Shown here: positions 15,265 to 23,091 of the stretch, one piece after another
Numbering within the stretch: the first letter of the stretch is position 1
How the letters are laid out: every line of letters starts with the position of its first letter
Notes under the pieces: generated by a model
Database searches by the model: none
What the model was told of the DNA's origin: nothing
Seen by the model: only the letters and a program-made list of their open reading frames with translations
From: a virus
IMG/VR virus record: IMGVR_UViG_3300031787_000736
Location: 1-25,866 of that record
DNA: 25,866 nt
Reading direction: 5' to 3' (one strand)
Program-made: the position numbers and the translations under genes

Positions 15265-16149
15265 ATGTCAGAAGAAACCAACATATTGCCCGGGCGCATC
15301 TTCTTTAACGAAGCAAAATTCCCGCCAAACACCCTGCTCGTTACACAAAGCCGCGCCACTTACGATGCCGGATTGTATGCCATATCCGTTGAAGGATTTT
15401 ACCGAGGCGAGCCGAACGACTTGGAAAGCCTTCGGTTGCGGACGGGCGGCTCGGTTCCCGCCGATGTTGTCGAACAAATACGGCGCGGCAATGCAGCCAT
15501 GTTTGGTCAAGATGATGTGATTCTTGGAATGTTTATTTCTAGCCCGCCACAAGTGGAGCATGTTGCGACAAACCAAGAGCACACCATTACAGTTACAAAC
15601 GAAAATGGCTCGCAAGAGCAAAAAGACATTCCGCGACAGGAATTATTCCGTTTTTCCTTCGACGCTGTTGCCGCCAAGAGATTTGAAGACCTGACGTGGC
15701 AAAACAATTTCGACGTATCGGTTCAATCCCAAGTTGTCCGCAAATCTTTTTCCGACAGCTACAACGATGTTTTCCGAAGCACTACGGATGTGGGCCAAGT
15801 GGTTGCCGGAGGCATTACGCGGCAAATCTCGTTTGACTACTTTGTCCGAGAACACACTGTAACGGTTTATTTTACCGACGCTCCGCCTTACGATGAGCTT
15901 ATTCGCAAAATTCTCGGAACTTTTGAGGTTGAAATAGTTTTAGACCCAGACACAGGCAAAGAGTTTTTCAACTACATCAACATCAACAACTATGTGTTTG
16001 AATCCGCAGATATGCCAGTTTCCGACATTCCTCCCAAAGGGGACACCCTGTTTATCAAAACTCACACCGCGTCTTATGAAATAGTTGCCGGGGGCGTTTT
16101 GCGATACACCGTCCAACTTGCCGGGGCTTGGCAACGCCAGGGCGCCTAA
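15265..16149 (+). CDS. Distal tail / tail-tip protein candidate
   Basis: The 294-aa protein starts 3 nt after the tape measure stop, where distal tail or tip proteins are encoded. It is beta-rich, with regular strands (TLLVTQSRATYDAGLYAISVEGFYRGE, RFEDLTWQNNFDVSVQSQV, TVTVYFTDAPPYDELIRK, EIVLDPDTG) and no membrane segment or enzyme motif. The gene is distinctly AT-richer than its neighbours. I cannot name a family; the tail-tip role is inferred from position. Confidence 0.65.
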   Translation: MSEETNILPGRIFFNEAKFPPNTLLVTQSRATYDAGLYAISVEGFYRGEPNDLESLRLRTGGSVPADVVEQIRRGNAAMFGQDDVILGMFISSPPQVEHVATNQEHTITVTNENGSQEQKDIPRQELFRFSFDAVAAKRFEDLTWQNNFDVSVQSQVVRKSFSDSYNDVFRSTTDVGQVVAGGITRQISFDYFVREHTVTVYFTDAPPYDELIRKILGTFEVEIVLDPDTGKEFFNYININNYVFESADMPVSDIPPKGDTLFIKTHTASYEIVAGGVLRYTVQLAGAWQRQGA

Positions 16150-16153
16150 AACT

Positions 16154-16435
16154 ATGGACTCCCGACTTCCCCACCACTTTGGCGAAATGGCAAAGCGCGA
16201 CAGCCGCCGCGCCGACCAACCGCCAAACGCCATTCCGGCCAGCGCCTTGGACGAAAACTTTCAAACTTGCTTGCCCAAAACAAACGAAGGATTCGACCGG
16301 CCCTACGACATCACGGTGGACAAAAGCGAAGGATGGACCCTGCGCGGGCGCACCCCATTTATGATCTGCGAAAATGGGAAGCCGGCCATCTATATGTTTT
16401 TTGCAACCCGCATGGCAGAGCAAGAGTCCTCATAG
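16154..16435 (+). CDS. Hypothetical small tail-region protein
   Basis: The 93-aa protein starts at ATG 16154 (MDSRLPHHFGEMAKRD), 4 nt after the preceding stop; a longer frame from 16085 overlaps the previous gene and is less likely. It is hydrophilic, with a C-terminal segment containing WTLRGRTPFMICENGKPAIYMFF. No domain recognised. It is followed by an 8-nt gap and then a TTGACA element. Confidence 0.6.
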   Translation: MDSRLPHHFGEMAKRDSRRADQPPNAIPASALDENFQTCLPKTNEGFDRPYDITVDKSEGWTLRGRTPFMICENGKPAIYMFFATRMAEQESS

Positions 16436-16443
16436 CCCATGAA

Positions 16444-16463
16444 TTGACACCGACACAGTGGAG
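16444..16463 (+). promoter_or_regulatory. TTGACACC start-proximal element
   Basis: TTGACA at 16444-16449 precedes ATG 16464 by 14 nt. A GTG at 16458 is also in frame, but the ATG fits the element spacing better. Only weak pairing is present before the start. Confidence 0.55.
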
Positions 16464-17822
16464 ATGCAGCCACGGGTGTTTTCAATTGAAGTCGGTGGAC
16501 AGACTATTTCGGGCGGGGCAACCGCTTTTTTTAGGGAAGACGTTGAAAAAATCCGCCTGCGTTTTGTCAATAACGGGCAGCCCATCGACTACAGCGGAGC
16601 CTCGGTCAGAATGGGCATCGGCTCCATCGGATCTCCAGCGGCAGGCGGCTACAAAATCAGCGACGCGGTCGGCACTTCTGCCGTCGTGTCTTTTTCGGCC
16701 ACTGCGGCCCAGGTTAAAACGGCCCTTGACGCCCTGCGATCCAATACAGGCTTGTTTGCCGCCGGCCCCTGCGCCGTCACGGGGGCCATGCCGCGCTATA
16801 CAGTCACGGTCGGTTCCAACAATACGGGAAGCGTTTCCAATCTTTCGGCTAGTGACATCACCCTTTCGCCTGACGCGGATGTTCGTTTCTTGGAGCGGCA
16901 ATCCGCCTCTAGCACGCGCCCTCTTGTTTTCGACATTGTCTTCCCTCGAAAGCCGGCCGTTTTGCAAACGAGCTGGTCAAGCGTCAGCACCTCGATCACC
17001 CCGACCGTCAGCACTATTGCCGCTGGCGGCAGCGGCAGCAACGAAGTGCAGTTAATTTCGATCCCGACCATACCCGACGAAGGCAGCTTTGCCATCACCA
17101 TGCCGGCGCGCAGCGTCACCGTGTCTTCCGTTTCATCTAGCGTTTTCACCTCGGTTAATCACGGCCTCTACGACGGTCAATCCGTCACGCTTTCAGCGTT
17201 CACTATTTCCAGCGGATTTTCCAACGGCGCGCAATACATTGTCACTTCGCGCACAAAAGACACTTTCCGCATCGCCAGCACGGCGGGCGGCGCCCCGCTT
17301 ACGGTGTCGGCCAGCAGTGGCGGCACCGCGCAACTCGCATCAACCTTGGTTGGCCCGATTGCTTACAACGCCTCGGCCAGCGCCGTTTCTTCTGCTTTTG
17401 TCGCGGCAGGATTCACCATAGGAGGCACGCAGCAAATTGTCTGCACGGCAACGCCTGGCAGAGAATACCGCCTCATCTTTGGGGGAGGGTCGGCAAATAT
17501 CGACTTCGCCCCTGTCACAATCATCTCCGACCTGAAAAGCCTCCCGGCCATAGAAGCCAACGTATCTTTCAACACCTTCGGCGTGAGGGACGCGGTCGAG
17601 CGCGGCGATAACAGCCTGTTCATGGAAGTTGAAGTCGCGCAAGGCGGAGTTCGCAAGACCTACAGAACTGGCGCTTCATTCTCCGCAGACCTTCTGGCGT
17701 CATCCGTTTCGTCTCCGGTTGTTGTCCCATTCAACGGATCAATAACCCTGCAAAGTTCCGACAGTTCGCTCTGGTCAATCACCGTGGACAACGACGGCAT
17801 CCTAACTGCAACCAAACAATAA
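16464..17822 (+). CDS. Baseplate/fibre protein with BppU-like N-terminus
   Basis: This 452-aa protein begins with a BppU-like N-terminal module: REDVEKIRLRFVNNGQPIDYSGASVRMGIG at about residues 24-53, the pattern of a strand, a charged turn and a 'sGAsv' strand that anchors fibres to the tail tip. The remainder is a long Ser/Thr/Gly/Ala-rich beta region resembling repeated carbohydrate-binding or stalk domains, including a VNHGLYDGQSVTLSAFTISSGFSNG segment and a C-terminal GSITLQSSDSSLWSI strand. It probably contacts the host surface. There is no signal peptide. The same type of N-terminal module appears alone in the gene at 18596. Confidence 0.75.
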   Translation: MQPRVFSIEVGGQTISGGATAFFREDVEKIRLRFVNNGQPIDYSGASVRMGIGSIGSPAAGGYKISDAVGTSAVVSFSATAAQVKTALDALRSNTGLFAAGPCAVTGAMPRYTVTVGSNNTGSVSNLSASDITLSPDADVRFLERQSASSTRPLVFDIVFPRKPAVLQTSWSSVSTSITPTVSTIAAGGSGSNEVQLISIPTIPDEGSFAITMPARSVTVSSVSSSVFTSVNHGLYDGQSVTLSAFTISSGFSNGAQYIVTSRTKDTFRIASTAGGAPLTVSASSGGTAQLASTLVGPIAYNASASAVSSAFVAAGFTIGGTQQIVCTATPGREYRLIFGGGSANIDFAPVTIISDLKSLPAIEANVSFNTFGVRDAVERGDNSLFMEVEVAQGGVRKTYRTGASFSADLLASSVSSPVVVPFNGSITLQSSDSSLWSITVDNDGILTATKQ

Positions 17823-17823
17823 C

Positions 17824-18399
17824 ATGAAAACTCTTCTCACCATCCTATTCGTCACCCTCTGCGCGGCCACCAGCTACGGCCAGACGATGAAGGCGCTGAT
17901 GTTTAACGCGAGCAACAATCAGGTGGTTGCAAGCACGGGCACCAACAATCTCACATTCACAAACAACGTAAATCTCCCATCGGGCTCATTGCTAAGATTC
18001 AATAGTGGTGCATCTCATATTGACGAGACTGGATTTTACGCAACTCAATACGGCTCGTTTTTTTCTTTTGAAGAGCAAAGACTACGCATGAACGATGCCA
18101 ACGTGTTTGAGTGGGACGCAAACGGCGTAGTTACGTTTGGCAATGCCCCGGCCACCCGCACCAACCTCGGCCTGGGCGCAAATTTCCTCACAAACGCCAA
18201 CGTCACCAATTTCCGCTCGGCTATTGGCTTGGGCCTCCCAGCCCTCACCAACACCAGCAATGTCACCATAATGCGGGCGCTGGCTGGAAGCGCGAATACC
18301 AACCAGCCATTTAGCGGAACATTTATAACTTACGATACAACAGACATTTATACTGTCACTGTTTCAAACGGAATAATTATTTCTGTGAACGTGCAATGA
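17824..18399 (+). CDS. Fibre-like protein with a Sec signal peptide
   Basis: The 191-aa protein begins MKTLLTILFVTLCAATSYG-Q, a textbook signal peptide with cleavage likely near residue 19 or 20. The mature part resembles tail-fibre sequence: Asn-rich strands (TNNLTFTNNVNLPSGSLLRF), a fibre-style motif ATRTNLGLG, and repeated Thr-Asn-Val turns. Virion proteins are normally assembled in the cytoplasm, so a leader on a fibre-like protein is unusual. It might be an exported host-surface factor, or a signal-anchored protein acquired from a bacterial adhesin. It is 1 nt after the previous stop and ATGA-coupled to the next gene. Confidence 0.8.
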   Translation: MKTLLTILFVTLCAATSYGQTMKALMFNASNNQVVASTGTNNLTFTNNVNLPSGSLLRFNSGASHIDETGFYATQYGSFFSFEEQRLRMNDANVFEWDANGVVTFGNAPATRTNLGLGANFLTNANVTNFRSAIGLGLPALTNTSNVTIMRALAGSANTNQPFSGTFITYDTTDIYTVTVSNGIIISVNVQ

Positions 18400-18599
18400 G
18401 CGACCAAGAACGCAAATCCGTCAACCTCGCCTTGGCATCCTTCGCCTTGGTGCTGATCGCGCAAACCGCTGCGATGTCCTGGTGGGCCGCTACGCTTCAG
18501 GCCAATGTCTCGCAGCATGACGAGCGGCTCGATGCGCTTGCGCCCCGTGTGGAAATGCTGGAGCAAGACTTCTATCGCCGTGGAGGGACGCCCCGATGA
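18396..18599 (+). CDS. Small single-pass membrane protein with coiled coil
   Basis: The 67-aa protein has a short basic N-terminus, one membrane segment at about residues 10-30 (LALASFALVLIAQTAAMSWWA), then a coiled-coil stretch (QANVSQHDERLDALAPRVEMLEQDFYRR). This resembles small inner-membrane spanin-like or superinfection proteins, but no family can be named. It is coupled by ATGA overlaps on both sides within the fibre cluster, not the lysis cluster, which argues against a spanin role. Confidence 0.65.
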   Translation: MSDQERKSVNLALASFALVLIAQTAAMSWWAATLQANVSQHDERLDALAPRVEMLEQDFYRRGGTPR

Positions 18600-18958
18600 G
18601 TTGCACCACCTCACAGGCCGATCTGTGTTGGACGCGCGGCGACTCCGGGCGGCTCGATGTCACGGTGAAAGACGCGAGCGGAGCAGCCTACAATCTTACC
18701 GGGGCCACGCTGTTTCTGACGGTCAAGAACGCGCTGACCGATGCCGACAGCGCCGCCGTCATTCGTAAAGAAGTGACGAGCCACGACAATGCCACGGGCG
18801 GGCTTTCGCACTTCGATCTTGCCACCACCGACAACGCCACAGCCGCGACTCGGTATTACGATGTCCAGGTAAAAACCTCGGACAACAAAATCTACACGCT
18901 CTTCGGCGGCTTGTGGAAAGTCCTCTCCGACGTAACCACGCGCACCGCGCCGCTCTAA
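18596..18958 (+). CDS. BppU-like N-terminal module as a stand-alone gene
   Basis: The 120-aa protein contains RGDSGRLDVTVKDASGAAYNLTGATLFLTVKN, the typical BppU-type fold pattern, followed by DAAVIRKEV and FDLATTDNATAATRYYDVQVK strands. It is nearly all module with no long C-terminal receptor part and lies directly before the long fibre gene, so it probably acts as an adaptor joining the fibre to the tail tip. A GGAGG ribosome site lies 8 nt upstream and the start overlaps the preceding stop. It is distantly similar to the N-terminus of the 16464 product. Confidence 0.78.
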   Translation: MSCTTSQADLCWTRGDSGRLDVTVKDASGAAYNLTGATLFLTVKNALTDADSAAVIRKEVTSHDNATGGLSHFDLATTDNATAATRYYDVQVKTSDNKIYTLFGGLWKVLSDVTTRTAPL

Positions 18959-18959
18959 A

Positions 18960-21836
18960 ATGGCCGCTTACCACAAAGTCGAAGTCTCGCTCAACACCAA
19001 CGCCGCTGAAGTTGGTATTCCTTCGCCGCAGACGGTGAATGTTGTCGTGCCGACGATTGGGCCAGCGGGGCCAGCCGGAAGTGTTGGGCCGACAGGCCCG
19101 CAAGGCCCGCAGGGTATTCCGGGAACGGGCATCGAAGTTTTGACCACGCAGGGCGATTTGCTTTATCGCGGCGCCTCTACGGGCCAGCGCCTTCCGATCG
19201 GCACGGCGGGTCAGATTCTAAAAGTTTCGTCCGGCGGAATACCTGAGTGGGGCGCGCCCCCGGCAAGCGGCGTGTCCTCGGTGAATGGACAAACAGGCGC
19301 GGTCACCATCACCGCCGCCTCGATCGACGCGGCCGAAGACTTTCACACCCACAACTTTTCCGACATTCAAGTCAACGGCGTGTTCATTTCGGGCGCGGGC
19401 GATGCCAGCGCCAACGGGCCATACCTTTACAGTGGAGATTTCGGAGACCGTGGAGCCTATCACAAGGACAAAGACTCGCTGATTTATTGGGACGGATCGG
19501 CGTGGATGATAAGCGTTAACGGGGACGATAGATACACCAGCACGCAGGACGTTTCTTTTCCCTATCAAGTCACATCATGGAGCGTCTTGCCCGGATCGGG
19601 AACCGCGCCCGCGCCGACCGTCAGCACGCGCCTTAACGGCCAAGAATTTGAGGAGGTTGTCGGCCAGCGCATCAACCCAACACTGCGCGGCGATGCTGCC
19701 GGGAAAAATGTCGGCACCGGCGCAAACGATGTGGCAGCGGGCAACCACAGGCACGGCAACCTATCCAACGACGGCAAAGTCGGCACCACCTCTGGCCTCC
19801 CGCTCAAAACAGGCACCAACGGCGTAGTCGAGGCGGGTTCTTTCGGCACATCGGCAGGGACGTTTTGCGAGGGGAATGATGCTCGGCTTTCGGACGCGAG
19901 GACGCCAAGCAGCACGTTGGCCCACGCCGCAAGTCACCAAGTAGACCGCGAAGCGCGATACGCAGGCAAAGCGTCTGGTATGGCGACCAAAGTCATCATC
20001 GTTGCCGACAATGTTGGGGCTGCTGGCAACAGCATTTCACTTTCGTTCAACGGCACAGATACCATCGAAACCGTGCTTGCCGCATGGAATGCAGCCAATA
20101 CCTCAAACACGGCGTCATTAGTAGCTGGCGATGAAACCCAAATTCCAAGCAACGGGCAGACAATTACATTAAGCGGAGGCGTCAACGCAGGAACGGACAC
20201 GCTTTCTCCGTTTAATCAATCGCTCAACACCACCGACTCCGTTGCATTCAGTGGTTTTACGGTAGGGGATGGAGAGGTGATAGCCGTTGGCGATAACTAC
20301 GGACAATTTACAAGCATAAATAGCAACACTGGTTTCATCATAAATCGCGGGCAGAATAACAACTTTGCGAGTCTGGACTTTTTAGAAGGCGGCAGCGGGG
20401 CAAGCGGATGGTCAATCCAGCTTCAGCCAAACATCGATAATCTTGCTTTTGCAAATCGTGTTCAAAGTTTCAATCAATTAACACTTCCCGCCACAGGAGA
20501 CGTTGGCCTTTCAGTTTCTGGAGACATTTCTGTATACGACAGAACAAACGAAGTCACTGCGACATTTGTCGCGCAAGAAAATCTTTCGGACAACAGGAGC
20601 TATCAGTTGCCCGATGCAGACGGAACCCTTGCTCTCACAACCGACAACGCCGACCAATTCGGTAGCGGAGCTGCAGCAGATGGCTACGTCCTGACCGCTG
20701 ACGGCGCTGGCGGGGCAGCATGGGAAGCGGCAACTGGAGGAGGAGGCGGCGATACCGTCTCAATCGAAACAACCGCCGCAGATGTTCTTTCCGTCTCTTC
20801 GGGCGCAATTTCTGCCGACGATGCGGGAGCGGATCGGATTGTTTACTGGAACAACACCAGCAACAAGCTCGCCTACGGCACACCCTCCGATGTCGGCGCG
20901 GCGGCAAGCTCGCACACGCACTCGGACGCCACACAGTCTGTCGCTGGCTTCATGTCCACGGCGGACAAGACCAAGCTGGACGGAATTGCTTCGGGCGCAG
21001 AAGCAAACGTCAACGCCGATTGGAACGCATCGAGCGGTGACGCGCAGATCCTCAACAAGCCTACCCTCGGCACGGCAGCAGCAGCGGCGACAACCGACTT
21101 TGCGGCGGCTTCGCACACGCATGCAGCCTCGGCCATCACTTCGGGAACATTGGATGTGGCGCGGCTCCCTGTTGGCACGGGCAGCACCAACGTCCTCGCC
21201 CCGACCATCGTAGACGCCAAAGGCGACCTCATCGTGGCCTCGGCAGCAGACGCCGTTGCGCGGCTCCCTGTTGGCGGCACGAACGGCCATGTGCTGACAG
21301 TCGATTCGGCTGAGACTTTGGGAGTGAAATGGGCGGCGGCGGCGGGCGGCGGATCTGGCGGCACAAAAACCTACGCCGTCTTCACCGCCGAACACAACCA
21401 ACCGCCATCGACCAGTTTCGCCACGCTCGACACCCGCAACAGCATCGCCGTCCTCGACTTCGATGACGCCTCGACCGAATCCGCTGTCTTCGTCGGCATC
21501 ATGCCCGAAGCTGCGTCACTCGGCAGTGGCCTAATCGTCAATCTTGACTTCATGGCGACCACGGCCACCAGCGGCAACGTGCGCTGGAGTGTCGCCTTTG
21601 AGCGTTGCAACACCGACCTCGACTCGGATTCTTTCGACACGGCCACCGCTGCCACTGTTGCCACCTCTGGCACCTCTGGCATTGTCGCCGTGGGCAGCAT
21701 CACCTGCACGGCGATCGACGGAATCACGGCTGGCGACTTGTTTCGTTTGCGGGTGCAACGACTCGGAGGTGACGCCGCAGACTCGGCCAGTGGGGACATT
21801 GAGCTTGTCGCTGTGGAAGTAAGGAGCGCGGCGTAG
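18960..21836 (+). CDS. Long tail fibre with collagen-like segment
   Basis: The 958-aa fibre starts with a short beta N-terminus, then a collagen-like Gly-Pro run at about residues 35-56 (GPAGPAGSVGPTGPQGPQG). It continues through fibre repeats: GDLLYRGASTGQRLPIGTAG, HTHNFSDIQVNG, SHTHSDATQSVAGFMSTADKTKL with a DGIASGAEANVN continuation, and GDLIVASAADAVARLPVGGT. These are familiar trimeric fibre and shaft motifs. The C-terminal 160 residues form a separate beta-rich receptor-binding-like domain. A less GC-rich stretch in the middle (about 20220-20620) suggests domain swapping. It starts 1 nt after the previous stop. Confidence 0.9.
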   Translation: MAAYHKVEVSLNTNAAEVGIPSPQTVNVVVPTIGPAGPAGSVGPTGPQGPQGIPGTGIEVLTTQGDLLYRGASTGQRLPIGTAGQILKVSSGGIPEWGAPPASGVSSVNGQTGAVTITAASIDAAEDFHTHNFSDIQVNGVFISGAGDASANGPYLYSGDFGDRGAYHKDKDSLIYWDGSAWMISVNGDDRYTSTQDVSFPYQVTSWSVLPGSGTAPAPTVSTRLNGQEFEEVVGQRINPTLRGDAAGKNVGTGANDVAAGNHRHGNLSNDGKVGTTSGLPLKTGTNGVVEAGSFGTSAGTFCEGNDARLSDARTPSSTLAHAASHQVDREARYAGKASGMATKVIIVADNVGAAGNSISLSFNGTDTIETVLAAWNAANTSNTASLVAGDETQIPSNGQTITLSGGVNAGTDTLSPFNQSLNTTDSVAFSGFTVGDGEVIAVGDNYGQFTSINSNTGFIINRGQNNNFASLDFLEGGSGASGWSIQLQPNIDNLAFANRVQSFNQLTLPATGDVGLSVSGDISVYDRTNEVTATFVAQENLSDNRSYQLPDADGTLALTTDNADQFGSGAAADGYVLTADGAGGAAWEAATGGGGGDTVSIETTAADVLSVSSGAISADDAGADRIVYWNNTSNKLAYGTPSDVGAAASSHTHSDATQSVAGFMSTADKTKLDGIASGAEANVNADWNASSGDAQILNKPTLGTAAAAATTDFAAASHTHAASAITSGTLDVARLPVGTGSTNVLAPTIVDAKGDLIVASAADAVARLPVGGTNGHVLTVDSAETLGVKWAAAAGGGSGGTKTYAVFTAEHNQPPSTSFATLDTRNSIAVLDFDDASTESAVFVGIMPEAASLGSGLIVNLDFMATTATSGNVRWSVAFERCNTDLDSDSFDTATAATVATSGTSGIVAVGSITCTAIDGITAGDLFRLRVQRLGGDAADSASGDIELVAVEVRSAA
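21159..21275 (+). repeat. 18-bp direct repeat inside the fibre gene
   Basis: GCGCGGCTCCCTGTTGGC occurs at 21159-21176 and again at 21258-21275, encoding ARLPVG in both fibre repeats. The flanks are less alike, so nucleotide identity exceeds what the protein motif alone requires. It may promote recombination between fibre modules. Confidence 0.75.
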
Positions 21837-21837
21837 T

Positions 21838-22479
21838 ATGGCTTACAATTTTACAGCAGCGAGCAGTCAGTATTTAAGTGCTTCAACAAGCACGGCGCAA
21901 GAGCCGCTTACGATTGCAGCTTGGTTTTATCCAACAACAATCGGAGTTGCTCAGGCGTTGGGGTCGATTGGAATAAATGGCGGGGTTGGAAGGTGTCAGC
22001 TATTCGTATCAATACCAAATACCCTTCGTCTGGCTCATACTGACAATTCTGGAGGAACTGCTGGGGCCACCATAGATGCGGCAGGGTCTGTGGTTCAAGA
22101 CCAATGGCAACATGGATGCGGGGTCTTTGCAAGCGAGTCATCGCGCACACCGTATCTAAATGGCGTTGCTGGTTCCGAAAATACTGTGACCATCGGAACG
22201 ACGGGGCCATTTGATTCAACCCTTGTCGGATCTCGATTTAATACAACACTGGGATTTTATTTTTCTGGACGCATTGCAGAATTTGGAGTCTGGAACGCAG
22301 CCCTCACCGCCGATGAAGTGGCCTCCCTCGCCAAAGGCATGACCTGCGACAAAGTGCGTCCAAACGCGCTCGTATTCTATGCCCCCTTAATCCGCAATCT
22401 CCAAGATGTGCGCGGCGGCTTGACCATAACGAACAACAATGGCGCGACAGTCGCCGACCATCCGCGAGTTTATGCCTAA
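21838..22479 (+). CDS. LamG/concanavalin-type carbohydrate-binding protein
   Basis: The 213-aa protein has the signatures of a LamG-type lectin domain: SSQYLSASTSTAQEPLTIAAWFYPTT near the start, DQWQHGCGVFASESSRTPYLNG in the middle, and IAEFGVWNAALTADEVASLAKG near residue 160. Such domains bind glycans and are common as receptor-binding tips of phage fibres. Its first two thirds are visibly AT-richer than the flanking genes, consistent with transfer. It starts 1 nt after the fibre stop and its end overlaps the next gene. Confidence 0.88.
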   Translation: MAYNFTAASSQYLSASTSTAQEPLTIAAWFYPTTIGVAQALGSIGINGGVGRCQLFVSIPNTLRLAHTDNSGGTAGATIDAAGSVVQDQWQHGCGVFASESSRTPYLNGVAGSENTVTIGTTGPFDSTLVGSRFNTTLGFYFSGRIAEFGVWNAALTADEVASLAKGMTCDKVRPNALVFYAPLIRNLQDVRGGLTITNNNGATVADHPRVYA

Positions 22480-22897
22480 ATACTACCGCATTTCCGACCC
22501 AAACGATGTCCGCGACCTTGGCGAGCAGATGGCCGCGTGGGAGCTTGCCGACAATCCGAAGCGTTTTGATTGGGCCGCGCAGCCCGAAGCGCCGTCAGCG
22601 GATGCCGTGTGGCAGAATGGGGCTTGGAGTGTGCCGCCTGTGCCCACTTACACCGCCGCCGAATGGGTAGACGCGCAAGGCTTCGCAGGCAACCGCAGCA
22701 CGACCATGCTGTATCTCAAGCTCAAGCTCGACGCCGCGCAAAAGACATCGCCCAAGCTCGCCGCTGTTCAGTCGTGGCTTGATGGCATGATTGTGGCGGG
22801 CGTGACCGCGCCGGATGAGCGGCAAAGTGCGTGGCCCGTGGCCCCTTATTCGTTTGAGGCCGCGAGCCAAGAGGCGTTGGCTGTGCTCGCCGGGTAG
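22472..22897 (+). CDS. Hypothetical fibre-associated protein
   Basis: The 141-aa protein starts at ATG 22472 (MPKYYRISDPNDVRDLGEQM), overlapping the previous stop by 8 nt. The N-terminal half has short strands and a Pro-rich centre (QPEAPSADAVWQNGAWSVPPVPTY), and the C-terminal half is helical (LYLKLKLDAAQKTSPKLAAVQSWLDGMIV). Its position after the receptor-binding gene suggests a fibre-assembly or tip-associated function, but no family is recognised. It ends 3 nt before the lysis-module TTGACA element. Confidence 0.65.
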   Translation: MPKYYRISDPNDVRDLGEQMAAWELADNPKRFDWAAQPEAPSADAVWQNGAWSVPPVPTYTAAEWVDAQGFAGNRSTTMLYLKLKLDAAQKTSPKLAAVQSWLDGMIVAGVTAPDERQSAWPVAPYSFEAASQEALAVLAG

Positions 22898-22900
22898 GCT

Positions 22901-22920
22901 TTGACACCCCTGCGCGGGGT
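22901..22920 (+). promoter_or_regulatory. TTGACACC element with perfect hairpin before the holin candidate
   Basis: TTGACA (22901-22906) runs into ACCCC-TGCGC-GGGGT (22906-22920), a perfect 5-bp hairpin that ends exactly at ATG 22921. It is the cleanest example in the window of the element-hairpin-start arrangement. Confidence 0.7.
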
Positions 22921-23091
22921 ATGAATTACAAGACCACGCTCCTCGGTGTGGCGACCATCCTCGGCGCGATTAGCAACGCCGTTGTCGCCCTGTTCGATGC
23001 CTCTGCCGCGACCAATCCCGATTGGGCTTTGACGCTGGCCGCGCTCACTTCGGGCTTCGGTTTGGTCTTCGCACAAGACGCCAAGAAGTAA
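22921..23091 (+). CDS. Small holin candidate
   Basis: The 56-aa protein has two hydrophobic stretches, TTLLGVATILGAISNAVVALF (about residues 5-25) and ALTLAALTSGFGLVFA (about 37-52), and a C-terminal charged KDAKK-type end. Size, double-hydrophobic pattern, a short Gly/Ala-rich connector, and position directly before a lipoprotein and an amidase fit a small holin. It is too short for a domain match and other small membrane proteins of this type exist. Its stop TAA overlaps the next ATG by one base. Confidence 0.7.
   Translation: MNYKTTLLGVATILGAISNAVVALFDASAATNPDWALTLAALTSGFGLVFAQDAKK

Noticed and set aside
21838-21906. Possible second signal peptide at the LamG protein start
   Set aside because: The N-terminus (MAYNFTAASSQYL) is polar with no hydrophobic core.
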